From the NCBI GenBank assembly GCA_005798925.1, contig SYID01000066.1, positions 1 through 8,077 of the forward strand: a stretch of DNA of 8,077 nucleotides. Direction: 5' to 3'. Below the pieces are notes generated by a model. That model saw nothing but the letters and a program-made list of their open reading frames with translations. It did not search any database and was not told where the DNA came from. The translations under genes were made by a program, and so were the position numbers. Position 1 is the stretch's first letter; the number at the start of each line of letters is the position of its first letter. Shown here piece after piece: positions 1-6,710 of the stretch. This DNA comes from Verrucomicrobiota bacterium (GTDB lineage Bacteria > Verrucomicrobiota > Verrucomicrobiia > Opitutales > UBA953).

Positions 1-471
1 CTGGTCCTCGCCGACGGGCACGAGCGTGGCGTTGTAAAGCAGGATGTCGGCCGCCATCAGGACCGGGTAGAATAGCAGGCCGGCGTCGACGGACTCCTGT
101 TTGCGGGACTTGTCCTTGAACTGGGTCATCCGCTCCAACTGACCCAAGGGACAGAGGCAGCCGAGGACCCAGGCCAGCTCGGTGTGGCCGATGACATGGG
201 ACTGGACGAACAGCCGGCTGCGGGCGGGGTCGAGCCCGCAGGCCACGTACTGGGCCAGGCAGGAATAGGTGTTCTCCCGGAGCTGGGCCGGGACATAAGG
301 CACGGTGATGGCGTGCTGGTCGACGATGCCGAAGTAACATTCGTGATCGTCCTGCATCCGGCCCCAGTTCAGCACCGCCCCCAGATACTTACCTAGGTGG
401 AGGCGCCCGGTCGGCTGGGCGCAGGTGAGCACCACGGGCTTGGCGGGCTTTTTTTCGCTGGTTTCGCTCAT
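1..471 (-). CDS. trpS: Tryptophan--tRNA ligase, N-terminal part (cut by window edge)
   Basis: Class I aminoacyl-tRNA synthetase that charges tRNA-Trp with tryptophan in the cytoplasm. The reading frame was obtained by reverse-complementing the left edge; it runs open from the ATG at 471-469 to base 1, giving 157 codons of a family usually about 330 residues long. After a short charged N-terminal tail (residues 1-12) comes the HIGH-type ATP-binding signature PTGRLHLGKYLGA (residues 20-32; HLGK where many homologues have HLGN). Further family motifs are GIVDQHAIT (48-56), a QSHV segment near 90-93, and the very typical MAADILLY (139-146) followed by VPVGEDQ (151-157). The C-terminal half with the KMSKS loop lies outside the window. 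The gene diverges from the MscS gene, with 124 bases between the two starts. No clear Shine-Dalgarno site precedes the start. The identity is secure. Confidence 0.96.
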   Translation of the reverse strand, partial: MSETSEKKPAKPVVLTCAQPTGRLHLGKYLGAVLNWGRMQDDHECYFGIVDQHAITVPYVPAQLRENTYSCLAQYVACGLDPARSRLFVQSHVIGHTELAWVLGCLCPLGQLERMTQFKDKSRKQESVDAGLLFYPVLMAADILLYNATLVPVGEDQ

Positions 472-542
472 TCCGGTCGCTTCAGCGTGGCAAGGGGTCC
501 GCCCCGCATCAAGCGCCAAGCAAATCCGCCCCCGGGTGACGC

Positions 543-571
543 TTGAAATGCGGACGGCGACCGCCTACATA
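543..571 (+). promoter_or_regulatory. Candidate sigma70-type promoter for the mscS-exporter unit
   Basis: TTGAAA at 543-548 matches five of six bases of the -35 consensus. After a 17-base spacer, TACATA at 566-571 is a weak -10 element (three of six). Transcription would start near 578, giving a leader of about 18 bases before the ATG at 596. This is the most AT-rich pairing in the 124-base divergent region. It supports the start at 596 over the in-frame ATG codons at 425 and 548, which would lie upstream of the transcript start. No equally good promoter was seen for trpS on the other strand. Confidence 0.35.
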
Positions 572-595
572 GACCCTCACCCTCCGCTCCCTCGC

Positions 596-1750
596 ATGTT
601 TTTCGCCCAGACCATCCCCCTCGCCGGCCAGGCTGTCTCGCCGGCCGCCGCCGCTCCCGCCGCCGCCCCGGCGAAGCATTTCATCATCGGCGACATCGGC
701 AAGGTCGTCGCGAAGGCGCCCGAGGACTGGAGCAATATCCTGGTCCACGCCGTCGGCTTCATCGCCGTGGCCTATGTCGCCGGCTGGCTGGCCGACAAGG
801 TGCTGCGCTGGATCTCGACGAAGTTCGGCCGGAGCCCGATCGCCGAGGCGGCCGTCGCCGCAGCGGGCAAGGCCCTGCCGCTGATCCTCCCCGCCTACAC
901 CCTGCTCTTCCTCATCCGGAGCAACGCGCCATACCTGGCCCACGCCGGCTGGCTCGACTTCACCGTCATCGCGGGCGCGTTCCTCTGCTCGCTCGCGCAC
1001 ACCACGGCCGTCTTCCACCTCGTCGCGATCCCGATCGCCTGGGGCCAGAAGATCGCCGACCGTTCCGACAACAAGCTCGACGACATCCTCGTGCCGATGT
1101 TCGCCACCGTCATCCGCATCACGGTCGTCCTGGTCGGCGCCTTCAAGGCCATCTCGATCATCGACCCGAAGTCGTCCGACGCGATCCTCGGCCTGCTCGC
1201 CGGCGCGGTCGTCGGCCTGGCCTTCGCCTCGCAGGACACCATCAAGAACGTCTTCGGCGCCGTCATGCTCATCGTCGACCAGCCGTTCACTTTGGGCGAC
1301 GTCATCAACATCGGCAGCCACGAAGGCAAGGTCGAGTCCCTCGGCCTGCGCTCGACGACCATCATGATGCTCGACGGCCAGCGCCTCGCCATCCCGAACG
1401 GCGACCTGGCGACCCGCCCGATCGTCAACCTCACCCGCCGCGACTTCATCCGCGCGCAGGACCTCGTGCACCTCGAGGCCAACACCCCCGCCGAGAAGGT
1501 GAAGGAAGCGGCGGACCTCATCCGCGGCCTGCTCGCGGGCCATGAAGGCTCCCAGCCGAGCCACCCGCCGCTCGTGCACGTCCTGGAATACGGCGAATGG
1601 GCGGTGAACATCCGCCTGATGTACTGGTATTTCCCCGCCCAGGCCGCCAAGCAGCTCGAGTTCAACCAGCAGCTCCTGCTGCGCATCAGCGAGAAGCTCC
1701 AGCAGGCCGGCATCCGCGTCGCCTCGCAGGGCACCCCGCAGAACCGCTGA
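596..1750 (+). CDS. MscS-family mechanosensitive ion channel
   Basis: Predicted small-conductance mechanosensitive channel of the inner membrane, which opens under membrane tension and releases solutes on hypo-osmotic shock. I start it at 596 (384 residues), because the longer in-frame versions overlap the trpS start and promoter region. The N-terminus is rich in Ala and Pro (residues 11-26). Hydrophobic segments follow at roughly 46-66, 95-108, 121-149 and 167-185. The pore-lining TM3 with its amphipathic helix is at about 193-229, with the glycine/alanine pattern LLAGAVVGLAFASQD followed by IKNVFGAVMLIVDQPFTLGD. The beta domain comes next at about 230-283 (GKVESLGLRSTTI, IPNG) and a C-terminal alpha/beta domain at 284-376. 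The length and the four-to-five-helix topology suggest a YnaI- or MscM-like form rather than the minimal three-helix MscS. Only 14 bases separate it from the ABC ATPase gene, so co-transcription is likely. Confidence 0.93.
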   Translation: MFFAQTIPLAGQAVSPAAAAPAAAPAKHFIIGDIGKVVAKAPEDWSNILVHAVGFIAVAYVAGWLADKVLRWISTKFGRSPIAEAAVAAAGKALPLILPAYTLLFLIRSNAPYLAHAGWLDFTVIAGAFLCSLAHTTAVFHLVAIPIAWGQKIADRSDNKLDDILVPMFATVIRITVVLVGAFKAISIIDPKSSDAILGLLAGAVVGLAFASQDTIKNVFGAVMLIVDQPFTLGDVINIGSHEGKVESLGLRSTTIMMLDGQRLAIPNGDLATRPIVNLTRRDFIRAQDLVHLEANTPAEKVKEAADLIRGLLAGHEGSQPSHPPLVHVLEYGEWAVNIRLMYWYFPAQAAKQLEFNQQLLLRISEKLQQAGIRVASQGTPQNR

Positions 1751-1764
1751 CCTCCTTTCCCGTC
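1751..1764 (+). promoter_or_regulatory. Pyrimidine-rich, non-Shine-Dalgarno start leader
   Basis: The 14 bases between the mscS stop and the ATPase ATG read cctcctttcccgtc, with no purine-rich ribosome binding site. The three later junctions of the operon are alike: ccctttcccgcc (2470-2481), acccgccgcgcc (3238-3249) and cccgcc (5161-5166), each directly in front of ATG. The upstream coding ends also lack GGAGG-type sites. Translation here probably depends on coupling to the preceding gene, or on an SD-independent initiation mode. Confidence 0.5.
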
Positions 1765-2469
1765 ATGCCCCTCGTCGAAGCCAAGCACCTGTCCAAATCC
1801 TACGGCGCCATCCGCGCCGTGCGCGACGTCTCCTTCTCCGTCGACCGCGGCGAAGTCGTCGGTTTCCTCGGCCCCCACGGGGCCGGCAAGTCGACCACGA
1901 TGAAGATGCTCACCGGCCACCTGCGCGCCGACGCCGGCGCCGCGGTGATCGCGGGCTTCGACGTCGCCGACGACGCCGTCCGCGCCAAGCAGCGCCTGGG
2001 CTATTCGCCCGAAGGCGCGCCCGCCTACGGTGAGATGACCGTGCGCGAGTTCCTCCGCTTCGCCGCCGACCTGCGCGCGCTGCCCGACGCCGCCGAGAGC
2101 GTGCGCCGCACGCTCGAACTGTGCCGCCTCCAGGAAGTGGCCGCCCAGAACATCGACACGCTGTCCAAAGGCTACCGCATGCGCGTGGGCTTCGCCCAGG
2201 CGGTGCTCCATGACCCCGAGGTGCTGATCCTCGACGAGCCCACCGACGGCCTCGACCCGAACCAGAAGTTCGAGGTGCGGCGCATCCTCAAGGAGATGGC
2301 CGCGACGAAGGCCGTCATCGTCTCCACCCACATCCTCGAGGAGGTCGGCGAGCTCTGCACGCGCGTGATCGTCATCGCCAAGGGCGAGGTGCGCTGCGAC
2401 GAATCCCGCGACCGGTTCCTCGCCCGCGGCGCCGACCTCAACGCCGTCTTCCGCCAGCTCACCGCCTGA
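1765..2469 (+). CDS. ABC transporter ATPase, GldA/CcmA-like (ABC-2 exporter)
   Basis: Cytoplasmic ATP-hydrolysing subunit (234 residues) that would power the adjacent ABC-2 permease. All ABC landmarks are present: Walker A GPHGAGKST (residues 36-44), signature LSKGY (133-137), Walker B VLILDEP (153-159) with the catalytic Glu158, D-loop GLD (162-164) and the switch histidine in STHIL (His189). In place of a canonical Q-loop glutamine there is GYSPEGAPAYGEMTV (79-93), with a glutamate; this matches the GYLPE variant common in GldA-type and related ABC-2 ATPases. The Walker A asparagine usual in GPNGAGKST is histidine here. I chose the ATG at 1765, because the longer open frame upstream lies inside mscS and only 1765 gives a normal N-terminus (MPLVEAKHLSKSYG). 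The gene is followed after 12 bases by the permease. It may be called GldA-like, but nothing here shows a role in gliding. Confidence 0.94.
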   Translation: MPLVEAKHLSKSYGAIRAVRDVSFSVDRGEVVGFLGPHGAGKSTTMKMLTGHLRADAGAAVIAGFDVADDAVRAKQRLGYSPEGAPAYGEMTVREFLRFAADLRALPDAAESVRRTLELCRLQEVAAQNIDTLSKGYRMRVGFAQAVLHDPEVLILDEPTDGLDPNQKFEVRRILKEMAATKAVIVSTHILEEVGELCTRVIVIAKGEVRCDESRDRFLARGADLNAVFRQLTA

Positions 2470-2481
2470 CCCTTTCCCGCC

Positions 2482-3237
2482 ATGTCCGCCCCCGCCCCCG
2501 CCGCCCCCGGCCTCCGTCCCTTCTCCGCGATGCTCCGCCGCGAGTTCGCCGGTTACTTCCGCACGCCGCTCGCCTACGTCTTCCTCGCCGTCTTCAACGC
2601 CTTCGCCGTCTCGCTGGCCTTCTTCGTCGGCGGGCTCTACGAATCCGGCGTCGCCAGCCTCGACCGCTTCTTCCTCTATCACCCGTGGCTGTGGGCGTTC
2701 CTCGCCCCCGCCGCCGGCGCCCGCCTCTGGGCCGAGGAACGCCGCCAAGGCACGCTCGAGCTGCTGCTGACCTGGCCAATCACGGTCTGGCAGGCGGCCC
2801 TCGGCAAGTTCCTCGCCGCCTGGCTTTTCCTCGCGTGCGCGCTGCTCATGACGACCCCCGTCGCCCTCACGGTCGGCTGGCTGGGCGAACCTGACTGGGG
2901 CGTGATCGTCTCAGGTTACGTCGGCTCATTCCTCTGCGCCGGCGCCTGCCTCGGCATCGCCGCCGTGGCCTCGGCCCTGACCCGCAGCCAGGTCATCGCC
3001 TTCGTGACGGGCTTCCTCGCCTGCTTCGTGCTGGTCCTCGTGGGCTACGGGGTCTTCGACGAGCTGCTCGCCGGCGCCCTCGGCGCGGGCGGCGTCGACG
3101 AATTCCGCCGCCTCGGCCTCTGGCGCAACCTCGAGCCGTTCACCCTCGGGCTGCTCGACGCCCGCCCGGCCGCCTACTTCCTCTCCGTCGCTTTCGCCGG
3201 GCTCGGCCTGAGCGCCATCCTCGTCGAACGTCGCTGA
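2482..3237 (+). CDS. ABC-2 type permease, GldF-like
   Basis: Inner-membrane permease of 251 residues, forming the translocation path together with the ATPase encoded just upstream. The N-terminal FSAMLRREFAGYFRTPLAYVF (residues 14-34) is the typical cytoplasmic coupling helix leading into TM1. Hydrophobic segments are at about 30-50, 68-82, 107-135, 141-165, 170-192 and 229-247, giving six helices. After TM2, the sequence RLWAEERRQGTLELLLTWPI (81-100) is the hallmark of the GldF/ABC-2 permease family (AEEK/R-x-GT-x-ELLLT-P). Length and topology are as expected for a complete protein. The start at 2482 follows the ATPase stop by 12 bases, and the GldG-like gene begins 12 bases after its end. 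The transported substrate is unknown. Confidence 0.92.
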   Translation: MSAPAPAAPGLRPFSAMLRREFAGYFRTPLAYVFLAVFNAFAVSLAFFVGGLYESGVASLDRFFLYHPWLWAFLAPAAGARLWAEERRQGTLELLLTWPITVWQAALGKFLAAWLFLACALLMTTPVALTVGWLGEPDWGVIVSGYVGSFLCAGACLGIAAVASALTRSQVIAFVTGFLACFVLVLVGYGVFDELLAGALGAGGVDEFRRLGLWRNLEPFTLGLLDARPAAYFLSVAFAGLGLSAILVERR

Positions 3238-3249
3238 ACCCGCCGCGCC

Positions 3250-5160
3250 ATGAACCGCCCCCAAGCCCTGCTCGCCGCCGCCGCCGTCCTCGCGGCCGCC
3301 TTCTTCGTCAACCTGCTCTTCGGCGCCTTCGGCGCCCGGGCCGACCTGACCGCCGACCGCACCTTCACCCTGTCGCCGGGCTCCCGGCGCATCGTCGCCC
3401 AGCTCGACGAACCGGTGACGCTCGAGTTCTTCGTCAGCCGCTCCGACGTCAAGCTGCGCCCGTATCTCGAAAGCTATTCGCGCCGCGTCGAGACGCTGCT
3501 ACGCGAATACGTGGCCGCCGCCGGCGGCAAGGTCCGCCTGGTCGTCACCGACCCGCGCCCCGACACCAAGGAGGAACAGCGCGCCCAGCGCCACGGCCTC
3601 GCCGCCATGCGCGCCAACCAAGGCAACGCCTACCTCGGCCTGACGGCCCAGCTGGCCGACACGGTCAAGGCCGTCCCGATGCTCGACCCCTCGCGCGAAC
3701 GGTTCCTGGAATTCGACCTGTCGAAGCTCGTCGCCTCCGTCGCCCGCCTCGAACGCCCGCGCCTCGCGCTCATCAGCTCCCTGCCGATCAGCAACGCGCT
3801 GCCCCAGGGCGGGGAGCAGCAGCCCGGTCCGGCCGACATGCTCCTCGCGGAGCTGGGCCAGACCTTCGAGGTGGTGACGCTGAACACGACCGACAAGGCG
3901 CTGCCGAAGGACGTCGCGGTCGTCGCCCTGGCGCACGCCCACCACATCGACCCGCAGCTGGCCTACGCGGTCGACCAGCACCTGATGAAGGGCGGCGCGG
4001 TCTTCGCGGCCGTCGATCCGCTCTCGCGCATCCAGAAATTCTCGCAGGGCAACATGCCCTTCATGATGGCCCCGATGGCGATGACGGCCGCCAGCGACCC
4101 GGCGTTGCTCCGCGCGTGGGGCGTGGCCGTCGAGATGGACGCCGTCACGGGCGACGCGGCCGGTTCGGTCGCGATCCGCGGATCCCGCGGCGACGCGGTG
4201 CAATACCAGCCGGCCTTCGCCGCCGGACCGGCCGCCTTCGCCAAGGACTCCCCGCTCGTGAGCGACCTCCGCGAACTGGCCTTCATGGAAGCCGGCGCGA
4301 TCACCCTGATCTCCGGCGCCGAGAAGCGCCTGAAGCTCGACCCGCTGGTCACCCAATCCGGGCCGGGCATGGGCGCGGTGCCCGTCGCCGCCGCCAACGC
4401 CGGCCCGTTCGAGAAGGTCTCCCTGTCGTTCCAGGCCGACGGCAAGGCCCGCGTGCTCGCCGCCGCGGTGTCCGGCGACTTCGTCTCCGCCTACCCGCAG
4501 GGCGCGCCCGCGCCGACGCCCGACGAGCCGGCCCGCCCGGGCGAACCGCCCAAGGCGCCGACGCCCGCGCCGACGCCGCCCGGCCCGCACCTCGCCGCCA
4601 GCCAGAAGCCCGGGCGCCTGATCGTGGTCGCGGACTCGGACTTCATGATGGATCCCTTCACGGTCCGCCAGCGCCAGGTCGGCGGCCAGACGGTCGCCGA
4701 GCCGATCAACGACAACTTCTCCTTCGTCGTCAGCGCCCTGGAGACGCTCGGCGGCAGCGACGAACTCGTCGGCCTGCGCTCGAAAGGCACCTCGCTCCGC
4801 CCCTTCAGGCGCGTCCAAGAGATCGAACGTGTCGCGCAGCTCCGGTACCAGGCCAAGCTCGACGAGATCGAACGCCGCCTCGAGGAGGCCAACGCGAAGA
4901 TCGCCGACCTCTCCCGCCAGACCGGCGGCGCGTCCGCCAAGGGCGTCATCATCACGCCCGAGATGCAGCGCGAGATCGACAAGTTCCAGGTCGAGGCCGA
5001 CCGCCTCTCCGAGGAACGCCGCCAGATCCGTCGCGGGCTGAGCGAAGACGTGAACTCGCTCGGCCGGCGCCTCCAGGTGCTCAACCTCCTCGCCGGTCCG
5101 GCCCTCGCCCTGCTCTTCGGCCTGGCCTACGCCTGGTTCCGCCGCCGCAAGCTCTCGTAA
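3250..5160 (+). CDS. GldG-like ABC transporter auxiliary protein
   Basis: Membrane-anchored, mostly periplasmic partner of the ABC-2 exporter (636 residues; ABC_transp_aux/GldG family). The N-terminal TM anchor is at about 6-28. Next comes the family signature TFTLSPGSRRIVAQLDEPV with LEFFVS (38-63), then DPRPDTKEEQRAQRHGL (101-117) and RFLEFDLSKLVASVAR (151-166). The central domain (about 168-415) resembles the family's type 1 glutamine-amidotransferase-like fold. It is interrupted by a proline/alanine-rich low-complexity stretch (417-447). The fold resumes with RLIVVADSDFMMD (456-468), NDNFSFVVSALETLGG (487-502) and LRSKGTSLRPFR (509-520). A charged helical, probably coiled-coil region (about 521-608) leads to a C-terminal TM at 610-629 with a positively charged tail. 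It therefore has two anchors with a periplasmic body. Substrate and mechanism are unknown for this branch. Confidence 0.9.
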   Translation: MNRPQALLAAAAVLAAAFFVNLLFGAFGARADLTADRTFTLSPGSRRIVAQLDEPVTLEFFVSRSDVKLRPYLESYSRRVETLLREYVAAAGGKVRLVVTDPRPDTKEEQRAQRHGLAAMRANQGNAYLGLTAQLADTVKAVPMLDPSRERFLEFDLSKLVASVARLERPRLALISSLPISNALPQGGEQQPGPADMLLAELGQTFEVVTLNTTDKALPKDVAVVALAHAHHIDPQLAYAVDQHLMKGGAVFAAVDPLSRIQKFSQGNMPFMMAPMAMTAASDPALLRAWGVAVEMDAVTGDAAGSVAIRGSRGDAVQYQPAFAAGPAAFAKDSPLVSDLRELAFMEAGAITLISGAEKRLKLDPLVTQSGPGMGAVPVAAANAGPFEKVSLSFQADGKARVLAAAVSGDFVSAYPQGAPAPTPDEPARPGEPPKAPTPAPTPPGPHLAASQKPGRLIVVADSDFMMDPFTVRQRQVGGQTVAEPINDNFSFVVSALETLGGSDELVGLRSKGTSLRPFRRVQEIERVAQLRYQAKLDEIERRLEEANAKIADLSRQTGGASAKGVIITPEMQREIDKFQVEADRLSEERRQIRRGLSEDVNSLGRRLQVLNLLAGPALALLFGLAYAWFRRRKLS

Positions 5161-5166
5161 CCCGCC

Positions 5167-6195
5167 ATGCGCAACAAGACCCTGCTGCTCTCCACCCTCG
5201 CCCTCGGCCTCGCCGCCCTGCTCGCGCTTCGGCTGACGCGCGAGGAAGCGCCCGCCGCCGCCGAAAGCCGGCCGCTCGTGCCCGCCGCCCTGCTCGCCGA
5301 CCTGCGCGCGCTCACGGTGAAGTCCGGGCCGCGGACGGTGACGGTCGAACGCTCCGCCGACGGCTGGACGGTGAAGGACCGCTTCGGCCTCCCGGCCGAC
5401 GCCGAAAACCGCCTGCTGCCGCTGGTACGCGGCCTCCAGAAGGCCCGCGAGTTCGGCGTGCTGACGGCCAACCCGAAACGCCTCGAGAAACTCGGGCTGA
5501 CCGAGACCTCCGTGACGCTCGTCGGCGCCGACGGCAAGGCGACGACGATCGAGTTCGGCCGCCAGACCGAGGACGGCCTCGGCCACAGCGCGCGCCTCGC
5601 CGGCCAGCCGCACGCGCTGCGCACCGACTTCACGGCGTTCCTGGAAGCCGACCCGACGGCCTGGGTCGACCTGACGCTCTTCACCGCCAAGCCGGCCGAA
5701 GTGAGGACGATCGCGCTGGCTTGGAAGGACGGCCGGACCGAACTGAGCCGCAAGTCTTCCGGCGCCCCCTTCGACGGCGCCGACGCCGCCGCGCTCGAAG
5801 AACTCGTCGCGACGCTCGCCACGCTGCGCGCCGCCGACGCGGTCGCGAAGAACGACGCCGACGCCGCGAAGGCCGCCCGCACGGTGGAGGCGAAGCTGAC
5901 CACGTTCGACGGCGCGACGGCGACGATGGCCTTCGCCAAGCTGGCGGGAGCCCAGCCCGGCGACCCCGGCAAGCTCTTCGTGCGCGTGACCCACTCGGAC
6001 CCGAAACACCCGGCCAACGCCGCCGACAAGCTGGCGGTCTTCACGGTCCCCTCCTGGCTGGCCGAGCAGCTCCCGGCTTCCTTCGCCGACTTCAAGAAGT
6101 CCGGCCAGCCCGCCGCCCCGGCCGCGCCCTCGCTCCTGCCTATCCCTGGTCCGGCCCAGAACGCCCCGGCCAGCCCGCTCGTTCCCGCCAAATAG
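5167..6195 (+). CDS. DUF4340 domain-containing protein, membrane-anchored
   Basis: Protein of 342 residues, resembling the DUF4340 family that usually sits directly after GldG-type genes; its molecular role is not known. One N-terminal hydrophobic anchor (residues 5-22, after MRNK) would leave the rest in the periplasm. The first repeat-like half carries ADGWTVKDRFGLPADAENRL (64-83), then LTANPKRLEKLGLTETSVTL (99-118), which is the usual 'W-x-V … PAD … LGL' pattern of the family. A second half at about 177-224 (VRTIALAWKDGRTEL followed by FDGADAAALEELVATLATLRAADAV) repeats the same theme, so the protein probably consists of two related modules. The C-terminal 25 residues are Ala/Pro-rich and likely disordered. 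The gap to the GldG-like stop is 6 bases. It is the last gene before the terminator and presumably a structural partner of the exporter. Confidence 0.85.
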   Translation: MRNKTLLLSTLALGLAALLALRLTREEAPAAAESRPLVPAALLADLRALTVKSGPRTVTVERSADGWTVKDRFGLPADAENRLLPLVRGLQKAREFGVLTANPKRLEKLGLTETSVTLVGADGKATTIEFGRQTEDGLGHSARLAGQPHALRTDFTAFLEADPTAWVDLTLFTAKPAEVRTIALAWKDGRTELSRKSSGAPFDGADAAALEELVATLATLRAADAVAKNDADAAKAARTVEAKLTTFDGATATMAFAKLAGAQPGDPGKLFVRVTHSDPKHPANAADKLAVFTVPSWLAEQLPASFADFKKSGQPAAPAAPSLLPIPGPAQNAPASPLVPAK

Positions 6196-6207
6196 GCCGG
6201 CTCCGCC

Positions 6208-6241
6208 AAAAGCCCTTGCCTCCTCAGGCGAGGGCTTTTTT
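6208..6241 (+). terminator. Intrinsic terminator after the exporter operon
   Basis: A 13-bp stem, 6208-6220 pairing with 6227-6239 (AAAAGCCCTTGCC against GGCGAGGGCTTTT, one G-U pair), encloses the loop TCCTCA. It is followed by a T-run to 6241. It begins 12 bases after the DUF4340 stop. The left side also carries four A residues, but the strong U-tract is only on the plus strand. Confidence 0.9.
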
Positions 6242-6254
6242 GTGTCCGCTACCG

Positions 6255-6647
6255 ATGGCCGCCGCCGAATCCCAGTCCCTGAGCACCTACCTGCCGGTCC
6301 TCGTGCAGGTCGCCCTGGGCCTCTCGATCCCGGCCATCATCCTCATCGCGAGCCACGTCTTCGGCCAGCGCGCCAAGGGCAACTACATCAAGGACAAGGC
6401 CTACGAGTGCGGCCTGCCGATGGAAGGCAAGCCCCACCCCCGCTTCGCCGTGAAGTTCTACGTGACGGCGATGCTGTTCATCCTCTTCGACATCGAAGTG
6501 GTCTTCCTGGTGCCTTGGGCCTTGGTCTACCGCGAGTTCCTGGCCGCCGGCATCGCCATCACCGCCGCCACCGCGGTCTTCCTCGGCGTGCTCGTCCTCG
6601 GCCTGGCCTACGAGTTCAAGCGCGGCGCGCTGGAGTGGGAGAAGTAA
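6255..6647 (+). CDS. nuoA: NADH-quinone oxidoreductase subunit A
   Basis: Small membrane subunit of respiratory Complex I (130 residues, normal family length), part of the proton-pumping arm near the quinone site. Three hydrophobic helices are expected: about 13-36, 66-89 and 93-117. The cytoplasmic loop between TM1 and TM2 has the conserved YECG (residues 50-53), and TM2 begins with the invariant-type RFAVKFYVTAMLFILFDIE (63-81), including the functionally important acidic pair in FDIE. It is then VVFLVPWALVY, and the C-terminus ends in a charged EFKRGALEWEK. The start at 6255 is the only reasonable one, because the ATG at 6420 would remove TM1. No nuoB or other Complex I gene follows; the next gene is a DUF5684 protein. 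Only 13 bases separate it from the preceding terminator's T-run, and no Shine-Dalgarno site is visible. Alternative name ndhC. Confidence 0.95.
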   Translation: MAAAESQSLSTYLPVLVQVALGLSIPAIILIASHVFGQRAKGNYIKDKAYECGLPMEGKPHPRFAVKFYVTAMLFILFDIEVVFLVPWALVYREFLAAGIAITAATAVFLGVLVLGLAYEFKRGALEWEK

Positions 6648-6674
6648 GGCCGGAGATTGTCACGACCTTGATCA

Positions 6675-6698
6675 GATAATACAGGCTGGCTCGGGGAG
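6675..6698 (+). promoter_or_regulatory. Candidate -10 box and ribosome binding site for the first DUF5684 gene
   Basis: GATAAT at 6675-6680 matches five of six bases of the -10 consensus in a locally AT-richer stretch. No good -35 lies at 16-18 bases upstream; TTGTCA at 6657-6662 is too close, with a 12-base spacer. GGGGAG at 6693-6698 is a possible ribosome binding site, 12 bases before the ATG at 6711. That spacing favours the start at 6711 over the in-frame ATG at 6726. If real, the gene has its own promoter rather than reading on from nuoA, which has no terminator behind it. Confidence 0.35.
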
Positions 6699-6710
6699 CT
6701 TTGCCTGCCT

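Noticed and set aside
184..396. A 70-codon plus-strand open frame inside the left edge
   Set aside because: It lies opposite the clearly recognisable trpS coding sequence and has no features of its own.
551..565. Small GC-rich inverted repeat (GGCG-AC-CGCC) in the trpS/mscS divergent region, considered as an operator
   Set aside because: A 4-bp stem in GC-rich DNA is expected by chance; it merely lies in the spacer of the proposed promoter.
425..595. N-terminal extension of the MscS protein to an ATG at 425 or 548
   Set aside because: It overlaps the trpS coding start and the likely promoter, and the extra residues show no family similarity or signal peptide.
895..2748. A 617-codon minus-strand open frame opposite mscS, the ATPase and the permease
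   Set aside because: Low-complexity Gly/Glu/Ala/Asp composition, no domain signal, and it spans three real genes on the other strand.
3250..5160. Reading the exporter cassette as a gliding motility system
   Set aside because: None of the gliding-specific genes (such as those for the outer-membrane or motor parts) is in the window, and the same three-component cassette occurs widely in non-gliding bacteria.
3499..6009. An 836-codon open frame on the minus strand, antisense to the GldG-like and DUF4340 genes
   Set aside because: Its translation is Arg/Gly/Glu/His-rich with no recognisable domain, and it lies opposite two well-supported genes. Such frames are a by-product of high GC at third codon positions.
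4116..6254. A long plus-strand open frame upstream of and in frame with nuoA, which could suggest a fusion
   Set aside because: Residues before the Met at 6255 are Arg/Pro/Ala-rich out-of-frame readings of the GldG-like and DUF4340 genes; the family N-terminus begins at 6255.
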